Shown here one piece after another: positions 46,976 to 59,193 of a stretch of 64,000 nucleotides of DNA (within the stretch, counting starts at the first letter, position 1; each line of letters begins with the position of its first letter). Position numbers and translations under genes: made by a program. The DNA is taken from assembly GCA_029204225.1 (NCBI GenBank), contig CM055107.1, forward strand, positions 50,859,227-50,923,226, in the 5' to 3' direction. The notes beneath the pieces were generated by a model. The model did not search any database, was not told the DNA's origin, and worked only from the letters and a program-made list of their open reading frames with translations. Source of the stretch: Diphasiastrum complanatum. Its lineage: Eukaryota; Streptophyta; Lycopodiopsida; Lycopodiales; Lycopodiaceae.

Positions 46976-47412
46976 CTATCAATAATCTTTATGGAAAGAT
47001 ATTAAATTTGGAGAATATGAGTAAAATGTCTCATATCGAATGTATGGAAAGATAATAAGTATAAAATTTATGTATAATATATATACTAAGCGTATATGGA
47101 GAGATTACGGATAGTTTGAGTAATGTGCATAATATGCATATATGGAAACATTAATTTTCTGTCTCTGAATCATATGTACGGAGATATAGTAGATCAGGAT
47201 AACGTGAATATGAATAATATGACTATGGAAAGTTATGTCGAAGTCTTGATAGCGTATGTGGAATGATATTAGGTCCAGATGATATGATTAGTCTGCATAA
47301 AATGCATGTATGGACCAATAATTTCTCTTAATCTACCAGAATTATGTATGCAAAGATAGTGGATCTGGATAATATGAATAATATGAATATATGACACGAT
47401 GAATAGACCAGG
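46976..47412. repeat. Degenerate tandem-like repeats
   Basis: Words such as TATGGAAAGATA, TATGTACGGAGATA, AATATGAATAATATG and TAGATCAGGATAA recur roughly every 50-65 bases. Units are strongly diverged, so period and copy number are uncertain. No coding potential. Confidence 0.5.
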
Positions 47413-47639
47413 ATACTCAGCTATCCCGTAAGCTGTACAAGAAGCCTGCCACATTATTGCAATGTTTTTCTTTCTTCTTAAGAAATCTTCTTCTTAGGAT
47501 TCCTTCCCAGTATCCAAGACAATGTTAAACTTTCTTTCTTTCTCTCCTTCTTGCTCACTTGTAAATTGTAACCATATCAATGAAAGGAGTCTAATTAGAG
47601 TGACATGCCTATATGACTTGTTTAGAAACCTTTTTTTAT
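47413..47639. other. Unassigned spacer
   Basis: Pyrimidine-rich stretch with no feature I can name. Confidence 0.35.
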
Positions 47640-48045
47640 AATGTTTTATGGGGCCCAAGTATTTGGTGAAATAGTGCTTAGGAACCCCTTAGCACATAGT
47701 GCTCAAGTATGTAGGCTATAGCTCAAGTTACAAGGGACTCACGGTAATACTCATGATACTTTAGCCCCAATGTACATTAAACCCCAGCACATGACATACT
47801 ATAAAAAGGGGTGTAATATCGAGTTCTAGAATCAAACAATTGGTGGCTATGTGAAATTCAAGAGATATATTGTCTCTTTTTCTCTTTCTTTAGTAAAGTT
47901 TTTTCCAATTGATATGTTGATCTTCTCTTGGAGATAAGGATTTTTGGTAGTTCTTTCATTCTATGGTGCATGTGTCTCTTGAATGGAGAATCCAATGCTC
48001 TTCTATTCCACAGAACCCTATTAAGCCTAGATTTGATCTCCCTCA
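47640..48045 (+). repeat. Degraded LTR relic
   Basis: A TATA-like ACTATAAAAAGGGG at about 47800 is followed, about 235 bases later, by CTCAATCGGTATTAAAGCC (48033-48061). Its last part resembles a decayed initiator-tRNA PBS. This is the layout of an LTR plus PBS, but no second LTR or pol is found, and boundaries are guesses. Confidence 0.35.
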
Positions 48046-48944
48046 ATCGGTATTAAAGCCAAGTTCATTGCACCAGTGAACCACTTGTGTGCAACAAATG
48101 CAAGGTGAATTATTGGCACCCATGAATAATCTTGCAAGTAGAATTTCGAATAAAGAAATGAAATTGTAGAAACTGAGGTAAACGTCAATGCAACATATAT
48201 TATGCTCGTTCTTAGAGTGGAGAAAACGCTAACCACTTTCATTATGAGTGTAAAAAACCCTAAGAGATGCTCTATTTGTGTTCAATAAGTCAACACGGGA
48301 TAATGCATAACATCTTTGTATTTTTTTTCAAATACCACAATACAAACTTTTATATTTGAATGACAAGAAAATTGGACTATGCAAGAGTTGCATGGAAGAT
48401 TTGAGATTTAAGTCCATACTTGAAGATTGGAAAAAGTTTTTGGAAGTTTTGATTGAGCAAATGAACATGAAAGCACAGGGAATTAACAAATGTTAGGGTT
48501 CAAACTTTGGGATCCTCCTGAAAAAACCTTTTTCCACTTGAAACTGATGAGAGGAACTCTAAGGTATCCAAAATCGAACCTGAAGCAATGATATTGCGGG
48601 AGGATTATGTTGCCTATTGCATCTCACTCCAAAAAGTGGGTCCACTAGAAGTCTAACTTGACTCCCAATTTACTCGGACCAAGATCGATGTCTAATAGGA
48701 GGCCTAGAAGTACTAGGACGAGCAATATTCCTGCTCATAGATCGCATGCGATCATGTGAATGCTAACCATGGATATTTCTTTCTCCTTGTATCAACAACT
48801 CTAAACTCCAATATCCTTTGAAGAAAACCTCCACCCGACTAGCATGCATAGCGAACTCAGCTAGGACAATCTCATCTGGATTAGAGGGCTTGGCCCATAT
48901 GATATGAAGGCATAGTGATTTGGAGTTGTGTGAGGCTCACCCAA
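48046..48944. other. Unassigned DNA, possibly decayed element interior
   Basis: No intact ORF or motif. It lies between the LTR relic and a Gypsy LTR. Confidence 0.35.
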
Positions 48945-49366
48945 TGTTAGGGACCCAACTCCCTTGGGTCCCAAACCCAAACTTGAGACTGGACGATGAC
49001 TGGGCCTGTAGACTTGACCGGTGACTCGTGAACCTGCATGGTTGCCATGTGTCATGATCTAGGTGTGCACTTCGCTTGGAGTTTCTCTCCTTGGAGGTAT
49101 ACAAGGGGAGGAGGACTCATTTGCCATCCATTCTATCTACCTAGGAGAAGGTGGATGGAGAGCGTGTGCATGGCCAGGATGTTTGCTAGCGTGGGGCAGG
49201 AGATGGCTGAGAGCCTAGGCGGTGGTATGGGACACCGTCTAGGATGGAGGTCGGATCCAGCTTGATATGGTTACAGGCCAGGGCGACGGTGGGGTGGAAC
49301 GTGAATCGTTCGGTCTCTTGTGGTTAACCGGCACCTGGAGGTTTGCAGTAAGTAGGGATTGTAACA
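48945..49366 (+). repeat. 5' LTR of a Ty3/gypsy element
   Basis: It starts TGTTAGGGACCC, ends GATTGTAACA, and is followed two bases later by an exact PBS. It is 422 bp. No 3' LTR survives because the element is truncated at about 54195. Confidence 0.75.
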
Positions 49367-49368
49367 TA

Positions 49369-49381
49369 TGGTATCAGAGCC
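49369..49381 (+). promoter_or_regulatory. tRNA-iMet primer-binding site
   Basis: TGGTATCAGAGCC, exact, two bases after the LTR; that spacing is common in Gypsy elements. Confidence 0.9.
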
Positions 49382-50137
49382 ACAGCATGCTGAAAGCAGG
49401 TGCGTTGATCCGTAGTGGTTTTCTTGTAATTTACGTTGCTTCTGACAGATGCCACGTGGCACTGTCCAGGGTAGGACAGGTGGCGGTCCTTCCTACTGCT
49501 ATTCTGCTCAGAATCATGTGTTTTTCTGGTCGTGATGGGCCCTCCTCCACAAATAACAAAAAACTTGAAATTTTTTCATCGCTGCCTAACTAGCGGGGGT
49601 TGCCAAAGATCAGTTGGCAAATCTGCTACGTGGCACTTTTTTGGCCAGGACAGGTAGCAGATGGTAGCACCCTACCGTTGCGAGCCTCTTCAGATCTTTT
49701 GCTGGTGAAATCAGGGCCCTCCCTGAAAATATAAGCAAGTTTTTCTTCCCCCTGTTCCTGTCTGCCAGCGATGGACAGTTTGAAGGAAAACAAGAAATAG
49801 AAGGGGGGGAGGGCGCTGTGAGCGACCTGGCTGGTTGCCAGGAGTTGGCCAGTAAGCTGAGGTGGAAGCTAGGTGGCAAGGCAAGGCCACTTGGCAGGTA
49901 CTAGGATGGCATGGAGAGGGAGGCATACCTGTCCTATGCATCTGTTTTTTGTGAAAAGAGGTGGAGGTGGTGGTGTATCCTTCTCTTTGCTCTCTCTTAT
50001 TCCTCTTGGCAGCCATGGACAATACCATTTGGTTTGTGAAGAGACAGCAAGAGTAGCCTTGCATCTAATTTCCTTGAGCAGCTTTTGATTCTCTTCTATC
50101 ATCTCTTTCTTAATTCACCTCTCTTCTTCTTGTAAAA
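49382..50137 (+). other. Gypsy leader
   Basis: Non-coding leader between the PBS and the gag ATG. Short overlapping ORFs on both strands appear spurious. Confidence 0.6.
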
Positions 50138-53100
50138 ATGGAGCCTACTCCTACCACACAGCCTATGTCCCCTGCTAAAGAGGTTACGGTATCTACCTTT
50201 GTCTTAGACCATGATGCTTTGATGCTGGCCATTAACAATCTATAGCAACAGATTGTTGATATGCAAGCTAGGCACAGTCGGGATCAGCAGGATCTCAAGG
50301 AATTGACGCAGCTAAGGCAATTGGTGCATCAACCCTTGTTCACTCCTGAAGTTTTTGCTGGAGAAAAGAAGGATAGAACCCCGGAGGCGGTCTTGCAATG
50401 GCTGGATTTATGGAATTCGCACTTTTCCATGCACGATTCATCTGAAGAAGACAAGATCAATACCTGGTGGCAAGATTTAAGGGGTAAGCCTGAAGTTCCT
50501 AGGAATTGGGAGGATTTTTGTAAGGCCTTTAAGGCGGCCTTCCTTCCTATTCTTGATGATTTTGAATTTTACCGTCAGTATGCAACGATCCATATAGGGA
50601 ACCGGCCCCTGGATCAGTATTTACAAGAGTTTCAAGAGGTCTATTCTCGTTTTGCAACTAGAATAGATCCTTTGCTAGTAAAGTTGCATTTTATACTTGG
50701 GTTGCCAAGAGACTATCAGCTAGAGGTCAGGAGGAACCAGCCTCTTACCCCCGAGGATGCTGTTCGCTTCGCCAAAATCTACGATGATACTCGTATGATG
50801 GCTAAGCCTGAGACTGGTGTCTTGCCCGACGTAAAGGGTAAGAAGCCTTTCTTTCCAAAGAAATCGAAAGATAAGGCAAAGGATGGGGCTTCAGGTTTAG
50901 GTAAGTCGAAGAAAAGATCTACATTAGACCAGGAAACCTTTATGAAAGCCAAAAGCAACAATCTATGCTTCAACTGCATGGAACCAGGTCATGTCGCGAA
51001 GGAATGTCCAAAGAAACAGAAAGCTAAAGGGGCATCTTTTAAGACGCCAGGTAACTCTAGCATATCTAGTGTAGATCTTTCCTTTGCTGGTAATTCTGTG
51101 TGCGAGCATTGTTGTTTTAATACGACTGTTTTTGGCCCTCATGACCTCATTTGGATGAAGGGGTTTGTGGGTGGCCAGGCCGTAACTGTTTTATTTGATG
51201 ATGGTTCCACACATAATTTTATTAACGCTAATTTGTTGCAGAAGCTAAAGGTGGAAACAAGGCAGAGTGACCACCGATACACAGTGAAGCTGGCAACGGG
51301 AGCAAAAAGCCAAGTTTGGGACCGGATAGTCCCACGTCTACCAATAGAGATTCAAGCCTATAAGGATAAATTAGACACCCACATTATGAATCTAGATAGA
51401 GTAGATGTAATACTTGGAAAGGAGTGGTTCTATGAGAGGAATGAGTCTATGAAGAAAAACTATGTAACACACAGTTTGTCGTTCTTGCATAACGGCTAAC
51501 TCATAGAATTGAATGGAAATGTTGATATTTATATTTTGTATATGCTTTCTGCTTTGGAAACTGTTAAATGTATGGATATTGTTGATTGCTGTTCTTATTT
51601 ATGTTGCTTAAAAGATTTTACTCCATGAAGAACGTAGTTTGCAATTTTACAATCTCCAAATGGAACTAATGTCTAACAACCTAAAGCAAGAAAACTCACC
51701 AGAAGGTGAAATTTTTAGGAAACTTAGGCAAGAATTTGACGATGTGTTTCCTGAGCAGCTTCCTGAGGGTCTTCCCCCCTCTAGGGGTGTTGACCATGGT
51801 ATTAAACTGATTCTTGGTAGTTCACCTATATCATTGTACCCCTATAGGATGAGTACTACTGAAGAGGATGAAGTTTATAGGCAACTGCAAAATCACCTTA
51901 AGATGGGCCATGTTAGGCCTAGTAAATCTCCTTGGGGGGCACCTGTGCTCCTTGTTGATAAAAAAGACGGAGGCGCTTGTCTTTGTGTGGACTTTAAAAA
52001 GTTGAATAAATTAACGATAAAAAACCGTTATCCTTTGCCGAATGGATGAACTGGTTGATCAATTACATGGTGCAAAGTACTTCATTAACATCGATTTGAG
52101 ATCAGGGTATCATCAGATTCGCATAAAAACTGAGGATGTTGAAAAAACTGGGTGTAGAACTAGGTACGACCATTATGAGTTTTTGGTTTACCGTTTGGCT
52201 TGACAAATGCTCCAGTGACTGTCCAACAGATGATAATGATCTTCTTCGTCCATATCTGGGAAAGTTCGTAATAGTCTACTTGGATGATATTCTCATCTAC
52301 AGTAAGACCTTGGAGGAGCATGAGGAGCATCTCAAGACTGTCTTGAAGTTACTTAGACAGGAGAAGCTTTTTGCCAAGGAGTCCAAATGTGTGTTCTTCC
52401 AGAAAAGGTTGTTATACCTTGGTCACATTATTTCGGATCGTGGGTTGGAAATTGACCCAAATAAAGTCCGACAAGTACGTGAATGGCCTATCCCTAAAAC
52501 CATCCGGCAGGTTAAGTCCTTTTTGGGCTTTACGGGGTTTTTTCATAGATTCATCTTGATGCATTAATTGCATTGGCCTTGACGAATGTCCTCAGAGGGG
52601 TTAAGAGAGTTAGCCGGCACAGTAAGTTCAGTCCTCTGGTTACTTGGACTGAAGAGTTGAATAAGAATTTTGAGAACCTCAAATACTGTGTAACTACAAC
52701 GCCTATTCTACACATAGTGGATCCTAACAAGCCGTATGCACTTGAAACGGATGCCAGTGGCTATGCTATAGGCGCAGTCCTATATCAGGATGGTAGACCG
52801 GTAGCTTTTGAAAGAAAAAAGTTGGACCCTGCTCAAAGGCGATATTCCACCTATGACAAGGAACTTTTTGTTGTTATTCATGCCCTGAAAGTTTGGAGAC
52901 ATTATTTATATGGCTCCCAGTTTACTATAGTTACTGACCATCAAGCGTTAAAGTATATTAACGATGCGGTCGACCTTAGGGGTCGTAAGGCCAGATGGTT
53001 AGAGATGCTCCAAGAATTTCATTATGACATTGAGTACCAGAAGGGTACTTCTAATAGTGTCGCGGATGCCTTAAGCCGGATTGGAGAGGTTAATCAGTTA

Positions 53101-54195
53101 AGCTTTTCTGAGATCCAATCTGAGTTGTATCTGTCCTTAAGAGATTTGTGTAAGACCGATAGGTACTTCGGTCGTGTTTGGCTAGACGTCCTGACAGGTT
53201 CCTCTAGATCTAGTGATGAGCTTGGAATGCAGGATTCCAAGATTTCTCCTCAAGACAAGATACAGAGAGACTATTCCATTAGGAATGGGTTACTTTTCCG
53301 GAATGGAAAAGTTTGTGTGCCATAAAATGATGATGTAAGGGCCCAAATCCTGCATGAATGTCGTGACAGCCCGTGTGCAGGGCACCTTGGCGCTCAAAGG
53401 ACACTTGACTTAGTAAAAAGGAACTTTTACTGGCCAAATTTAAAAAGTCAAGTGGAGGCATATGTTCGCAAGTGTGCACAATGCCAAGTTAATAAAGCTG
53501 AAAGACTAAAGGCAGCTGGTTTGTTAATGCCCTTGGAAATTCCCGAAAGAAAGTGGAAAGTACTTCCATGGACTTTGTGGTTGGGCTACCTCGGACATGG
53601 AAGCAAAATGATGCCATTTGGGTAATAGTTGACAGGTTAACTAAAATGGCACAGTTCATACCAACCAAGCAAACTGTCAAAGCTTCTGAACTTGCTCAAC
53701 TTTTCATTGAAAAGTTGTTCAGGTTGTTTGGTTTGCCGAATGACATTGTTAGTGATCGAGATCCAAAGTTCACTGGCAAATTCTGGCAAGCAGTCTTTGA
53801 GAAATTAGAGACGACTTTAAGTTTGGGGTCATCAGATCATCCTGAATCGGATGGTTAGACAGAGAGGACGAACCAGTCTATGGAAGATATGCTTCCGGCA
53901 TATGTTTCCAGAAGATTGTCGGATTGGGAAAGGTACCTTCCAATGATTGAGTTTGCGTATAGCAGCGCAAAGCACTTTGCGATGGGTTTTAGTCCATTTT
54001 CTCTGATGTATGGTTTCCAGCCTAGGGCTCCCATTTCAGTGGGCTTCAAAGGCCTCAAGGTTAAAGCAGCAGTAGATTTCCTGCATGACATGCAAGAAAT
54101 GCTTCTTGTTGCTCGCGAAAACGTGAAAACGGCTCAAGATAGAGCCCAGTTTTATGCTAATCAAAAGCGACAACCTAGGGTCTATGAGGAGGGGG
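50138..54195 (+). pseudogene. Ty3/gypsy gag-pol, truncated after the integrase core
   Basis: Gag starts at ATG 50138 (MEPTPTTQPMSPAKEV), with a TAG at 50243 in place of Gln. It continues in frame with the retrotransposon gag domain (WWQDLRG, LDQYLQEFQEV) and zinc knuckle CFNCMEPGHVAKEC (about 50970-51010). The protease reads LFDDGSTHNFI, with Asp where Ser or Thr is usual after the catalytic Asp. Reverse transcriptase starts near 51640; a frameshift follows YPLP near 52040. The YLDD box is at about 52280. RNase H (ETDASGYAIGAVL, TYDKELFVVIHAL, TDHQAL) is well kept. Integrase has the HHCC zinc finger, DFVVGLP and SDRDPKFTG, with a stop at 53857 (GQTER expected). After QKRQPRVYEEG near 54190 it abruptly joins another element. 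Confidence 0.92.
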
Positions 54196-54991
54196 CTTGG
54201 GACGAGCATAAGACTTTTGAAAACCAAAGTGACCCCCCTACAGGGGAGGAATGAGCATCCGACAACAATTGGGAACGGATACCCAAGGAACTAGGAATAC
54301 AAAGAGAATCATAACGATAAAGACGGTTGTCAACAATGGAGTAAACTTGATGAGGACGGGACGAAACAGGTGGGGCAGAACCATAAACATCACGAAAATT
54401 AGAACATGTAAGGTATGCTGCAGGTAGATTATAAAACCATGTAGGAATAGTAGAAACGAAGCTGGAAGACGAGATAATGCATCAACAACTTAGCACGACC
54501 AGGACGATACAATATGGAAAAATTAAAAGACCGTAAAAACTGCAACCAACGAAATTGACGATCACTAAGGTCACGTTGAGAAAACAGATAAACAGATAAC
54601 GGACTGGTGATCAGTAATGTCAAATGGAACTCGATAAAGATAATGATGCCACTTCTTAAGAGCATAGATAATAGCAAGAAGCTCTTTCTCATGCACAGAA
54701 TAACGTTGCTCCAAAGAGCAAAGACGACGCGACTCATAAGCAATAAAGCAATAATGCATTGTGACTGGTGAAGTAAAGCACCCAAACCAACATTACTAGC
54801 ATCAGTCTCAACAAGAAACTTCTGATCAAACTGTGGTAAACACATAACGGCAGCATCAACAACAACACGACGAAGAGTATCAAATGCTGACTGACAATCA
54901 GAAGTCCAAAGAAAAGTACTAGACTTCTTCAAAAGTGCATGAAGAGGAGCTGCAATAGTGGCAAAATGAGGAACTGGACGACGAAGGTGAG

Positions 54992-54996
54992 TGGCT
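54992..54996. repeat. Target-site duplication TGGCT (left)
   Basis: TGGCT directly before the solo LTR, repeated at 55522-55526. Confidence 0.93.
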
Positions 54997-55521
54997 TGTT
55001 GGAATGCAAATGGAATTGCTTATTTTACCATAGGTTACTTTGACCCAAAAGGTCGAGAGTTGTGTAACCATGGTCATTTATTATATTAGGCCTACTAAAC
55101 TCAGAGTTAGCTAAGTTAGTATGAAATTAACTTGATAGGGACTCATGGGTCCACTAGGCCTAATTGTGACATTAAGTACCCCAACTTGACATATTGGAGG
55201 TACCTTATTCTTTCTATGTAACTTATAGAAAGTTGGATAGTCAATAGTCAAGTAGTTGGACAGCCAATAGTCAAGTAGTTGGAAAGCCAATAGTCAAGTA
55301 GTTGGATAGCCAATAGTCATGAAGTTAGATAGTCATCTTGGACTATATATATGTGTGCATCCCATTTATATAAGACACATTTGTAAGCAATACTGACTAT
55401 TCTCCTTGGCTGTCCACAAGTTTCTACAAGAGGGTTTCTAGCCATCTCTCTCTTTCTTTTGAGAATGCTTTGTGTGATTGAATAGTTAAGATCCTGGATC
55501 CTTAGGCTTCTATTTCCTACA
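54997..55521 (+). mobile_element. Solo LTR nested in the Gypsy element
   Basis: This is a 525-bp segment with near-perfect inverted ends (TGTTGGAA...TTCCTACA) and a 5-bp TGGCT duplication. It carries a 23-bp tandem repeat upstream of TATA-like sequences (about 55344 and 55367), which sets plus-strand orientation. There is no PBS or internal domain, so it arose by recombination between the two LTRs of a once complete insertion. Confidence 0.93.
55231..55322 (+). repeat. 23-bp tandem repeat in the solo LTR
   Basis: Four units start at 55231, 55254, 55277 and 55300, each near AGTTGGATAGCCAATAGTCA plus three bases. The array ends about 20 bases before a TATA-like ATATATATG. The position suggests U3 enhancer repeats. 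Confidence 0.9.
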
Positions 55522-55526
55522 TGGCT
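55522..55526. repeat. Target-site duplication TGGCT (right)
   Basis: Exact partner of 54992-54996. Confidence 0.93.
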
Positions 55527-58119
55527 AACCCAAGGAACATATGAACATGATGAATATCAGTTGGTATAAGCCAATCCTGGATGGCCTGAACCTTATGAGG
55601 GTCTAGTGTCCATTACAAACAAGAAAACCAAGAAACTCGATCTCGGCAACAACAAAAGAACATTTAGACAACTTAGCAAATAACTGGTGATGTACAAGTA
55701 ACTGAAATACATAGGAAAGATGGGAAACATGCTCAACAAGAGACTGGTTAAAAATAAGAATAAAATAAACCAAGACCCAATGACCAAGAAGCGGACGCAT
55801 GACGTTATTCATCACATTCTGGAACATAGGAGGGCCATTAGTAACACCAAAAGGAAGCACACGAAATTCATATGAACCAAGATGAGTACGAAAAGCAGTC
55901 TTATGTTCGTCAGAAGGGTGCATCCTGATTTGGTAATATCCAGAATGAAGGTCTATCTTGGAAAAGATTTTAGAGGTACCGAGCTGGTCAAAGAGGTCAT
56001 CCATGTGTGGAATAGGTACTGATTACGAATAGTCAACTTAATTAAAGCACGGTAATCAATACAAAGGCGTTTGGTACCATCTTTCTTACTAACAAGGAGA
56101 ACAGGGGCACTGAAAGGGCTGTGAATAGGAACAATGAGACCCTGATCTAACAAGGCAGTAATATGGAGCTCAAGCTCATCACGCTCAGATCGAGACATAC
56201 GATAAGGGGGACGGGAAGGAGGAGTAGAACCAGGACGCAAGTCAATATGATGGTTCACGTCACGTAATGGTGGTACCGTCGTAGGTTCTGAAAAGACCAA
56301 AGCATACTGATGTAATAAATCAGAGATCACCTGAGGAACAACTGCTGGAGTAGAAACTGAGGAACTGGTACTGCCCGCTGAACACATGATAAGGTTGCAC
56401 AATGAGCCTTCGGCAAGCTGCGAATAAACTGCTTCCCAGTAATCAACTGGAAGTCTCCCTGAGAACCAATGCCAACAAGTGAGTGTGTAACTGCATCATG
56501 TACAAATGCCAATGTCTGCTGTGTCAAGTCCAGTGTAACGGCTCCAAGAGATGCAAACCAATCAACACCAAGGATAAGATCATAACGCTCCATAGGAATA
56601 ATGTCAAGATCTGCCTGTCCAGAAAAATCTCCAATTCGGTATGGTAAACGCTGAAACATCTGAGAACTAGGAAAAGAATGGGAACTGGCAACCTCAACTG
56701 TGAGGGGCTGTGAAGCAGGAACAGGTGAAGCACGGATCCGACTAGTGATATAACTGCTAATAAAAGAATGAGTGCTGCCAGTATCAACGAAAGCAATATA
56801 CTCACGACCTGTAATGCATACACGTAACCGAATGGAGCGAGGACCAGGAAGCCCTGTCCAAGTGGCATAGGCAAGCTGAGCATGGCAAGTAGTAGGAAGT
56901 AAATCAGTGGAAGGCTCAGAGGATAGGTCAAGCTCATCAGAAATATGAATGTAGATATGGGAATCATCTGGAGTAGTGCCCTCATGGTAAAAAACAGCAG
57001 TAGTAGTAGGGAGAGGCTGACACAATCACGGGCAAAATGGTCAGGACTCTTACAACGAAAGCAAAGACGTTTCTGCTGAAGGTCAGCAGACGTGTAACGT
57101 CGGACAAAAGCAGGTCGAGGAGTCGGAGGACGAGGAGACGAAGGGACAGTGGAGAGAGTTGGAACAGAAGGGGCAGGTGTAGGGGTGGATGTAGCGGGAA
57201 AAGATGAAGCAGAAGGACGGGGTCGGGAGAAGCAGGAAGGAAGGGTGTCAGAGTACTTATGCTGTAAAGTACTGGCAAGAGACATTGCCTCAACAAGTGT
57301 GGGAGGACAGAAGGAAGAAACATCATAACATAAAGCACCACAAAGCCCAACAATGTAACGAGAAATAAGCTCAGTGGGCTGTAGATCTGCGAAAAGATAA
57401 GAAAGCTCCATAAACTGATCTGTATAAGAAGCAAGGTCACTGGTCTGAGTGAGACTACGGAATGTATCATGTTGGCGGTCGAGCCACTGAGGATCAATCA
57501 TAGCATGACGGAGGTCACGGCGAAAGGTATGCCATAAATGGAGCCCCCGATCAGGATTAGCTCGATAAACTCGCCACCACGTGGCGGCGCGTCCATCTAA
57601 ATGTAAAGCAGCCAACTGGATCTTCTGAGGATCAGTCTTAGGGTAGATCTGAAAATATGTGTCAAGCTTAGCAAACCAATTCTCTAATAAGTTTCCATCA
57701 GAGGAACCGGAATAGGTAGCAAGCTGTACCCTATCACGAAAGTCTCGAGCAAAGTGTGGCTCTGGAAGTGGGGGACGAGAAAAGAAACCAGGAGGTGGGT
57801 TAGGTGGAATGAACGGTTCACCACCAGGCTGACTAGCAGAGGAAGATGGAAATCCAAATGGAGGGGGAGTCCCAAATGAAGGAAAAACAGGAGCTTTACC
57901 GGGACCATGAGGCTGTAAAGAATCAATCTGTGACTGCATAGTAGCAGAGCCGGTCATAACTGTATCAAAGCGAAGAACGAGGCCAGAAAGGGTCTCATCC
58001 ATGCGACGAAACTGATCGGATAAGGTTTCCTGAGTAGTCTCACTCGGGGTAGGTGAATGTGCCATAATGATAGTGGAAGGAATAGACAAAAACTTGAGGG
58101 AGCGGACTCTTGTCGTCAC

Positions 58120-58729
58120 CCCAAATTAGCCTATTACAACCAATATTATCACAACAAAGAAAGGCCAGCAATTAACAATTGAAAAAGTGGGAAACGAAGG
58201 CTGCAAAAATGCGCTGGACAGCCAGGGGAAAAATGTCAATTTGAAAGATCAAACGGAGTCGGAATTCCGTTAAATGTGATGGAGAATGGGCGTCGGACAG
58301 CCTTTTGATAAGTTGTAAAAGATGGCTGGAAACGGAGAAAAAAATAGGCAAAAGTGACAAGTTAGGAGTGCTGGGGTAGCGATGTACAGGTTGAAGAATT
58401 TTTGGCAGTTTGGAATAGCAAATGATGTCGGAATTGGGTAATTTTTGGATGAGGGACACTCTGGGAACTAATTGTGGAAGATGGCTGCAAACTAGAAAAA
58501 TATCGGATGAAAGTGACAGGTCGGAAGGCAGGGACAGCGATGGAAGGAAGGAGGAGAAGCGCTGGGCAGCAAGGAAGAGAGGGGGCAAGGCAGGGGGAGT
58601 GCTGGACTATGAAGGAGTGGAAGGAGCAGGGCTGTCAAGGCAGCAATGGAGCTGTAGGAACAGCGATGGAGGAGCAAGGCAAGGCAGCAAAAAAAAAGGA
58701 AAAAATTTCCAGATTGTGCTCAGGAAAGT
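58120..58729 (-). other. Leader of the minus-strand Gypsy element
   Basis: Non-coding on the minus strand between PBS and gag. Overlapping plus-strand ORFs at 58422-58796 are purine-rich and spurious. Confidence 0.6.
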
Positions 58730-58741
58730 GCTCCGATACCA
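58730..58741 (-). promoter_or_regulatory. tRNA-iMet primer-binding site (variant)
   Basis: The minus strand reads TGGTATCGGAGC, one base from consensus, at the expected place between LTR and leader. Confidence 0.75.
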
Positions 58742-59190
58742 AGTTACGAATAGAGCCACAGCTGATCTAGAGCTAAGCTATGAAAGCATTCCATAAGCAA
58801 GACTTAAGCTATGAAAGCAGCACATAAGCAAGACTTAACCCTAGAAAGCAGGAAAGAGAGAGATTAAGGAGACTAAAGAGAGAGATCAATATCATCAGCT
58901 GAATAACAAATGACACAGTTTCCCTACTTATAGCCAAAGAGGAAGCTTCCGGTGGCTAGGGCCCAACTGGGAGGGAAAATAGTGCGCCCTCCAAGAAGGC
59001 CCCCACTCTCCAGTAATATGTCCAAATGGCCTAATAATGAATAATAAGGCCAAAGGCCAACCATATAGTCTAAGTGTGACTAATGAATAAAAAAGGGCCT
59101 AAGGCCTGCTTATGCATAAAGTAAAGTAAATGTAAATGGACGCGGCGAATGTAATGAGCCGAGTCCATAACTGAGCATATATACTGCTAA
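58742..59190 (-). repeat. Probable 5' LTR of the minus-strand Gypsy element
   Basis: This lies beyond the PBS and has a promoter-like CCTACTTATAG near 58922. The inner end has lost the usual CA. The outer end is not defined, because the 3' LTR is missing. Confidence 0.5.
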
Positions 59191-59193
59191 ATG

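Larger units (their letters stand above)
54196..58119 (-). pseudogene. Minus-strand Ty3/gypsy gag-pol, interrupted and truncated
   Basis: Gag begins near 58119 (in-frame MAHSPTPSETTQETL at about 58063). It has the retrotransposon gag domain (NWFAKLDTYFQIYP, AATWWRVYR) and zinc knuckle CFRCKSPDHFARDC near 57050. A frameshift leads into the protease VDTGSTHSFIS (about 56785). Reverse transcriptase runs from 56402, with a frameshift near 56005. Its catalytic YLDD segment at about 55768 now reads LVYFILIF: two codons, including both Asp, are missing. A 525-bp solo LTR at 54997-55521 splits the end of reverse transcriptase; the frame matches on both sides once LTR and one target copy are discounted. 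RNase H follows (54932-54429). The sequence ends in the integrase zinc finger (GGHFGFQKSYAR) at about 54196. Confidence 0.92.

Noticed and set aside
54030-54254. End of the Gypsy integrase ORF as a novel C-terminal domain
   Set aside because: From about 54196 the sequence is the antisense of another Gypsy integrase, so the tail is a junction artefact.
58422-58796. Overlapping purine-rich plus-strand ORFs
   Set aside because: They lie in the leader of the minus-strand Gypsy element. The Gly/Glu/Arg-rich translation follows from GA-rich DNA.
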